Below are positions 59,362-64,000 of a stretch of DNA of 64,000 nucleotides, piece by piece (position 1 is the stretch's first letter; each line of letters begins with the position of its first letter). The position numbers and the translations under genes were made by a program. Origin of the DNA: Botryococcus braunii (Eukaryota > Chlorophyta > Trebouxiophyceae); NCBI GenBank assembly GCA_002005505.1, contig KV908420.1:185557-249556 (forward strand), read 5' to 3'. The notes under the pieces are model-generated. The model saw nothing but the letters and a program-made list of their open reading frames with translations, did no database searches and was not told the DNA's origin.

Positions 59362-61680
59362 AACCTGTGGGTGGTGCTAACTGGGATGCTTGCCCTGCAG
59401 ACGTTTTGGATTTTGGTCTCGGACCTGCATTTATGCTGGAAGCTGCACGCCCTGCGGCTGGCCTCGCATCAGTTCTCTAGCCACTCCCTCCATCAGCCCT
59501 TGCACCCAGGGTGTCTGGAGTAGAGGCTAAGCCAGTGGATGCCTTACCCCGCCCAACCTCGGTGCGGCGCCCTACATGTGGTGGTCAACATGTACACGCG
59601 TGGTCAACATGTACACCCATGTGTCGTACGATACATGGGTGTATTACGTGATGTCCCCTGCACTCAGGTGCTGCAAATGCCATGTTTTCCAATCAGTTTA
59701 TGATTAGGCCATTGCAGTTCCTTGAGTGATTGGCAGGCCTCCTGAGAGTTTCGCTACTCCCCTGGTTGCCAGCGGGTATACCGGCTTCAGCTATATACTG
59801 TACGTAAGGCTGATCCAATTGTAATGGATGCAATAGTTTTCCCCGTTTACTGAGTTTGGGAGGGATGGATGGTGTAGCCCGAGGCCGCTCCAACAGTCTC
59901 ACAAATGCCTCCCGCGCCTGTTCCTGACGCTCTTCCCGCTGCCCGTCCCACCGTTGCTCCACCCACAGCAGCTGGCCAGCTACTGTGGGTGGAGGGACGG
60001 CCGTTGGAGGGCCATGGCCCCACAACGGCGCCTGAAGAAGCCACGCCACTGGCGGAGGCACCCCCAGTCGCGTCTCTTCCAAGCCAGAGCCCTGATCCGA
60101 GCACGACAACCACGGCGGCGCCCTCGCCCTTATCCGTAGGCCCCGAGGCTGTGTTTCCTGTACCGCTGCCTGCCCCCTCGAAAGGATCTGTCCCTTTGAA
60201 GCCCAGTGGCAGTTTCCCGCCTACCGGCACAGCCACAGCTTCTGCGCAACTGCCCAGCGAGCACGTGTTAGCGTCAGCTCCATTGTCGTGGGTACCGTCA
60301 AGGGCTCCGCAGCCCGTCTTTCGGGGACCTGTTGTGGAACCAGTCCCTGCTGGAGCTGCTCTTGTTGAGGGCCTATACCTGCCTCCAGCTCCCAGCCCGC
60401 TTACTCTTTCACCATCCCCATCTCCTATTCTTGCGGCACTGCCCCCAACCAAGCTGTCGCCAACCTTGCCTCCCGCGACCGCAGGTCCTGGAGAAAGTGG
60501 CCCCGTCACGCAAGAAGAGGTAGGGCCCGCCCCAGGACCTTACCCAGCTACGTCAGCTCCAACAAGCTCACTCAGGGCCGTGCTTCACGCTGCGGCGGAG
60601 TCAACCCCGCCACCCCCAACAGACGAGTCTATTGCGGTGCAAGCCCCAGCTGCAGCTGCAACAGTGGGTGCCACGCAAGCGCAGCCTCCCGCGGGCTTCC
60701 GAGAAGTCTTCCTTCCGCGATCAACGCTGTTGATGTCAGCCCAACTCCCTCCAGAAGTTGCGCCTCTCGCGGTGCCGCTCGCTAAAAGGGGAACAACCTT
60801 CCCAGTCCTTGAAAGTGTCCCCAAGCCCCTCGAGGAGCTCGTCCCGGCTGCTGCCCCATATGATGCATTGCTGGTACCCTCGAAGGTACCAGCGGTAGGG
60901 CACGTACCGCTGCGGGGGCAAGCTGCCCTTGCCCTGCCTCCCGCGCAACAGCAAATCGCTTTTCTAGCCCCGCTGGCAGCAAAAGGAGCCTCTACCTCGC
61001 CATCCAAGCCGGCGATTGCGACCTTGGTCCCTGTTGGAGGGTCTGTTGTACGGCCCTCTGGGCCTGCTTCAGCTCTGAAGCCTGGCGCCGTAATGCCGCT
61101 GGTTGCGGGGCCCCTTCAGTCCACCACGAATCAGCCGGAAGTTCCAGAAGCGTTTCCGCCCGCAGCAACGCCAGCGGAAGTTACGGGGCTGGCACCGGTC
61201 ACATCGGCGCTCCCGATTGCGGCAGTGGGATTGCCGGTTCCTTCTCCAGCTCTGCCAGCGCAGGGGGGCTCCATACCGGCTGGATCCCCCAGCCCCGCTG
61301 TTAGAGTTCCCACGCAAGCTTCGGCGCTCCCCTCTGGCCTCCCGTTTGGGTTTCCTGCGAGAACCCCATCCATTACAGCTGAAAAAGTCCAGCCAGGAGC
61401 AACAGCAGTCGCGCCCTTGGCCCCAATTCTTGCACCAGCACCGCACCTTGCGCCGGTGGCAGGGGCACGTGCTGTGGTGGTACCTCCCCAGGGACCTCGA
61501 GGGACTTCACCCGGTTTGGCTCCCTCGAGGGTCCCCAATCAGGGAGGAGGGCCCTCACCTCCATGGTGGCCACCTCCTCCACCTCCGCCGCCCCCTCCAC
61601 CTCCGCCACCCCATCCACCTCCGCCACCCTCTCCACCTCCTCCACCCCCGCCTCCACCCCTTCGGGATCGCGTTGATTGA
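59362..61680 (+). CDS. Proline-rich (HRGP-like) protein 2, tandem paralog, 5' part missing or decayed
   Basis: The main exon 59878-61680 encodes 600 intact codons ending PPPPPPLRDRVD and a TGA. Its acceptor sits at AG/CCCGAG, the same place as in paralog 1 (AG/CCCGAA). The smaller upstream exon, homologous to paralog 1 exon 3 (AG/AACCTGTGGG, then KPVDALPRPTS before the donor at 59562), spans 59362-59561 but has an in-frame TAG where paralog 1 reads through. That TAG ends CTCTAG and could itself be the acceptor of a shorter exon starting at CCACTCCC. No start codon or membrane exon was found. Single copy of the unit duplicated in paralog 1. Either a 5'-truncated pseudogene or a gene with unrecognised 5' exons. 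Confidence 0.6.
59613..59642. repeat. 30-bp palindrome, one mismatched pair
   Basis: ACACCCATGTGTCGT followed by ACGATACATGGGTGT. It lies in the intron of proline-rich gene 2 next to two copies of GTGGTCAACATGTACAC. Confidence 0.9.
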
Positions 61681-61703
61681 TTTCGAGAGGTCTGAGTGGA
61701 TCC

Positions 61704-61735
61704 ACAAGGATGTACTTCCGGAAGTACATCCTTGT
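61704..61735. repeat. Perfect 32-bp palindrome
   Basis: Half-site ACAAGGATGTACTTCC followed directly by its reverse complement, 24 bp after the stop codon of proline-rich gene 2. Confidence 0.95.
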
Positions 61736-61779
61736 CATAATTTGACCATTCTCAGGACTTCAAGACACATGTATGTATA

Positions 61780-61817
61780 TGCACTAGACATATATATGCA
61801 TATATATGTCTAGTGCA
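61780..61817. repeat. Perfect 38-bp palindrome
   Basis: Half-site TGCACTAGACATATATATG followed directly by its reverse complement, 45 bp after the palindrome at 61704. Confidence 0.95.
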
Positions 61818-61884
61818 TGGTCATGTTTGTAGCGGGGTAGCCTTTGTAGCGGGGATTAGTATATAGTGCCTTTAAAGTTGTGTG

Positions 61885-61947
61885 CAGTACATGTTACGTA
61901 TACGCATAAAGTAGTTAACTGCTTATGCAAATACGTAACGTGTGCTG
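61885..61947. repeat. Imperfect inverted repeat
   Basis: The left arm CAGTACATGTTACGTATACG and the right arm carrying ACGTAACGTGTGCTG are mostly complementary, with GCATAA/TTATGC pairing inside. Confidence 0.7.
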
Positions 61948-62322
61948 CAAATCCAACGGTGTTTTTTTAATGTCCGCGGATTATCTTTAACAAATGAAGT
62001 TCAAGAACAATATAAGAAGATTGAAACAATCTTTATCTTCCATGACCTAAATACAGTAGTACCATAATTACAGGGAGTGTTACTGTTTGAGTTGCCCGAA
62101 AGCTTCTTGGCAACGTGAGCTCACACGGAGTAGGGGGAGGTCTACAGGTCCATATTACAGTAAGTTGATCATGAGTTACAACATGGATGAAGGAATTACC
62201 ACGTAGAGATCCAGAAAGTAGGAGCTTCTCCGCTCAAGCCTGCGACAGCACATGGGCACTGGACAGCTATAAGTCAGGTGGAAGCCATGGCCTCTACATT
62301 TGAACACGTGCACGCAACCGCC

Positions 62323-62330
62323 TATATAAG
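62323..62330 (+). promoter_or_regulatory. TATA-like box
   Basis: TATATAAG in a GC-rich context (CCGCC before, TGACCACGCGG after). It could drive a gene that starts near or beyond the right end; no convincing exon was found downstream. Confidence 0.35.
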
Positions 62331-64000
62331 TGACCACGCGGCCGGCCCTGCATGAGCCTCAGGCAGGTACCGACGCAGAGTAACGGGTATGTTACATGAT
62401 AGTATTAGTTCTTAAAGTAACATAGATTCGGAAGAGTCCAAATTGATGCCGTCCCTTCCATAGAGCTGCGTTGTCATCGACGCAGGGACGTCCCCGAGAA
62501 AAGAGTCTGAGGACCGGACGGGGCGTGGACCGAAACTCAGTGGTCCTAGCTTGCAGCCTCTGTAGACGCTGTCATGGGTGCCTTGCTTTAGCGCTTGCCC
62601 TCCCCAACCACAGACAAGCAGATCTGCGTTGCAACATGGTGCATTATGCTGGCCGATTCATTGGCGTGCAGCTAGCTACCTGCAGGCACCATGCTATGAA
62701 AGCTGCATAACACGTACAAACGCTGTTAGTTGGCTGAAGAAGCGAGCTCGAGTCCTTCATATATGCTTGGTTACAGCTAGCCTTGGGACCTATAGAGTAG
62801 GTTTTCACAGCGCGGACTTATATGCCCGTGTGCTGCGAACCCGGGATCTGTGTCCTTCATCCAAAGGCGTTTTATTGGTATGGCCCGGTTACAAATGAGG
62901 ACAGTGGCTTTGGACTTGTGTAGAATCCAAGCTATTGCCAATGTTCAAGGAAGACCCAGCTTTGGATCACCTCAGCAGCCATTCTCCAGTATACAGTGTC
63001 TTGGTAGCTACGCCGGCGAGCGATGCGGGCCCGCATCGCACGCCCAGTTGCGTGATAGCAAGAGTGTTTTACGGATGTTTCTCAAGCGCGTAGTTTGCAG
63101 TCTGGGATGTTCCCAGAGCTCTCACACTGCCTCCTAAGGTCCAGGCCTGCTGCAGTGGTGTCCAGGGCTAAGTTGCATCCGTACGGCCAACAGTGGCAAA
63201 ATACTGCGCAATACGCCCTGATCGTTGCAGATCTGTAGAGCGCAACATCAGACTCCAGACTACTGACTGTATACTAGTACATGGTACGGTTTTGTGCAGT
63301 ACTGTACAGTATTGATACTGCACAGTATATATCCGGTCAATAGTCTAGACTTTGATGCTGCACTCTAGAGATCTCTAACGATCAGAGGTTACGTCCAGGC
63401 ACATCTCATGATCATATGAAGTCTCTGTGCCAGTGAGCAGGTGCATACCGTCATGGCGATCACTATTCTGTGCTGGGCAGTTCGCCATACACACATTTGC
63501 GTGTCCATGTGCGTAGCTTCGACGCTGTACTGCCACCATGAGGTGGCATGCCCTTACCTCCTGAGGCTGATCATCTGCCCAGCAGTTCAGTGCCCTGGGA
63601 ACTCCAACGATGTAAAGTTTTGTGTAGATCTCGATCTTCGGCTCGCATTCCTTTCTTTTGAATCGAGACAATATCCGTAGTGGCAAAATTCGGACATGAA
63701 TGTGACCTCGTTGGAGTTGCCAAGTACCCGGGAACCAGCCTTTCCCACGCCAGAGCCTACGCATGAAACATTGCAATGGGGGCTTAAATGCATTGGAGGA
63801 TCCTTCCGGAAGGCCGTGACCTCTGAAACAGCATCAACATTATCCTCTCATTTTATGGGCGCCGATCTCCAGAATTATGTACATGTGCTTGGCGTGGCAG
63901 CAACGCAAACTGCCGAGAACAGGCAGTCCGGCGGGTAGGCCGAGCCGGCGCGAAGTCCCAGTGGGTTTCCAGGTATTTACAAGAATATACATTAATGCTT

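Larger units (their letters stand above)
61681..64000. other. 3' flank and window end, no supported gene
   Basis: Holds two perfect palindromes (61704, 61780), an imperfect inverted repeat (61885-61947), a TATA-like box (62323) and a 20-bp GC-rich palindrome (63020-63039). The frame from ATG 63696 to TAG 63938 (contains PAFPTPEPTHETLQW) is the best open frame but is unsupported. Confidence 0.5.

Noticed and set aside
62323..63938. A gene downstream of the TATA-like box
   Set aside because: Open frames at 62471-62710 and 63696-63938 are short, lack splice partners and match nothing I know. The box is reported but no CDS is claimed.

Overview
This looks like nuclear DNA of an intron-rich photosynthetic eukaryote, most likely a green alga. 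The reasons are multi-exon genes with canonical GT..AG introns of about 100-1700 bp, a plant-type two-repeat MYB factor, an N-terminal targeting extension on a coenzyme-Q-type Rossmann protein, two large proline-rich (hydroxyproline-rich-glycoprotein-like) genes, and a very high load of (CA/TG)n and (GA/CT)n microsatellites. The species is not asserted. No bacterial operons, rRNA, tRNA or CRISPR were seen.

Layout. 205-8648 (+): 3' part of a secreted trypsin-fold peptidase gene (10 exons) with an unrecognised C-terminal half. 8649-12782: repeat-rich stretch with a possible decayed gene. 12783-18983 (-): nine-exon medium-chain dehydrogenase/reductase (enoyl reductase/quinone reductase type) with an apparent 1-base gap in exon 5. 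19578-22758 (+) and 24755-26627 (+): tandem F-box plus helical-tail paralogs that share intron phases and a 39-nt exon. 26628-32338: no gene recognised. 32339-39565 (-): eight-exon MYB transcription factor, predicted 678 aa. 42135-45114 (+): seven-exon atypical SDR/COQ11-like protein, 343 aa. 48348-49210 (-): four-exon 125-aa conserved small protein. 49868-55496 (+): four-exon 845-aa proline-rich protein with one membrane segment. 59362-61680 (+): its tandem paralog, apparently 5'-truncated. 61681-64000: palindromes, a TATA-like box, no supported gene.

All exon models were built by hand from splice consensus, reading frame and family similarity. Frames join without stops in every model except the dehydrogenase exon 5 and the first part of the second proline-rich gene. 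Three gene pairs are divergent (dehydrogenase/F-box A, MYB/COQ11-like, small protein/proline-rich 1).

The most unusual signal is in the introns. Almost every intron of 500 bp or more carries a dinucleotide array and nearly no shorter one does. The GA/CT arrays always read CT on the sense strand whichever way the gene points, while CA/TG arrays show no preference. Other notable items are two long foldback hairpins between the MYB and COQ11-like genes and several unrelated 30-38 bp palindromes without spacer.
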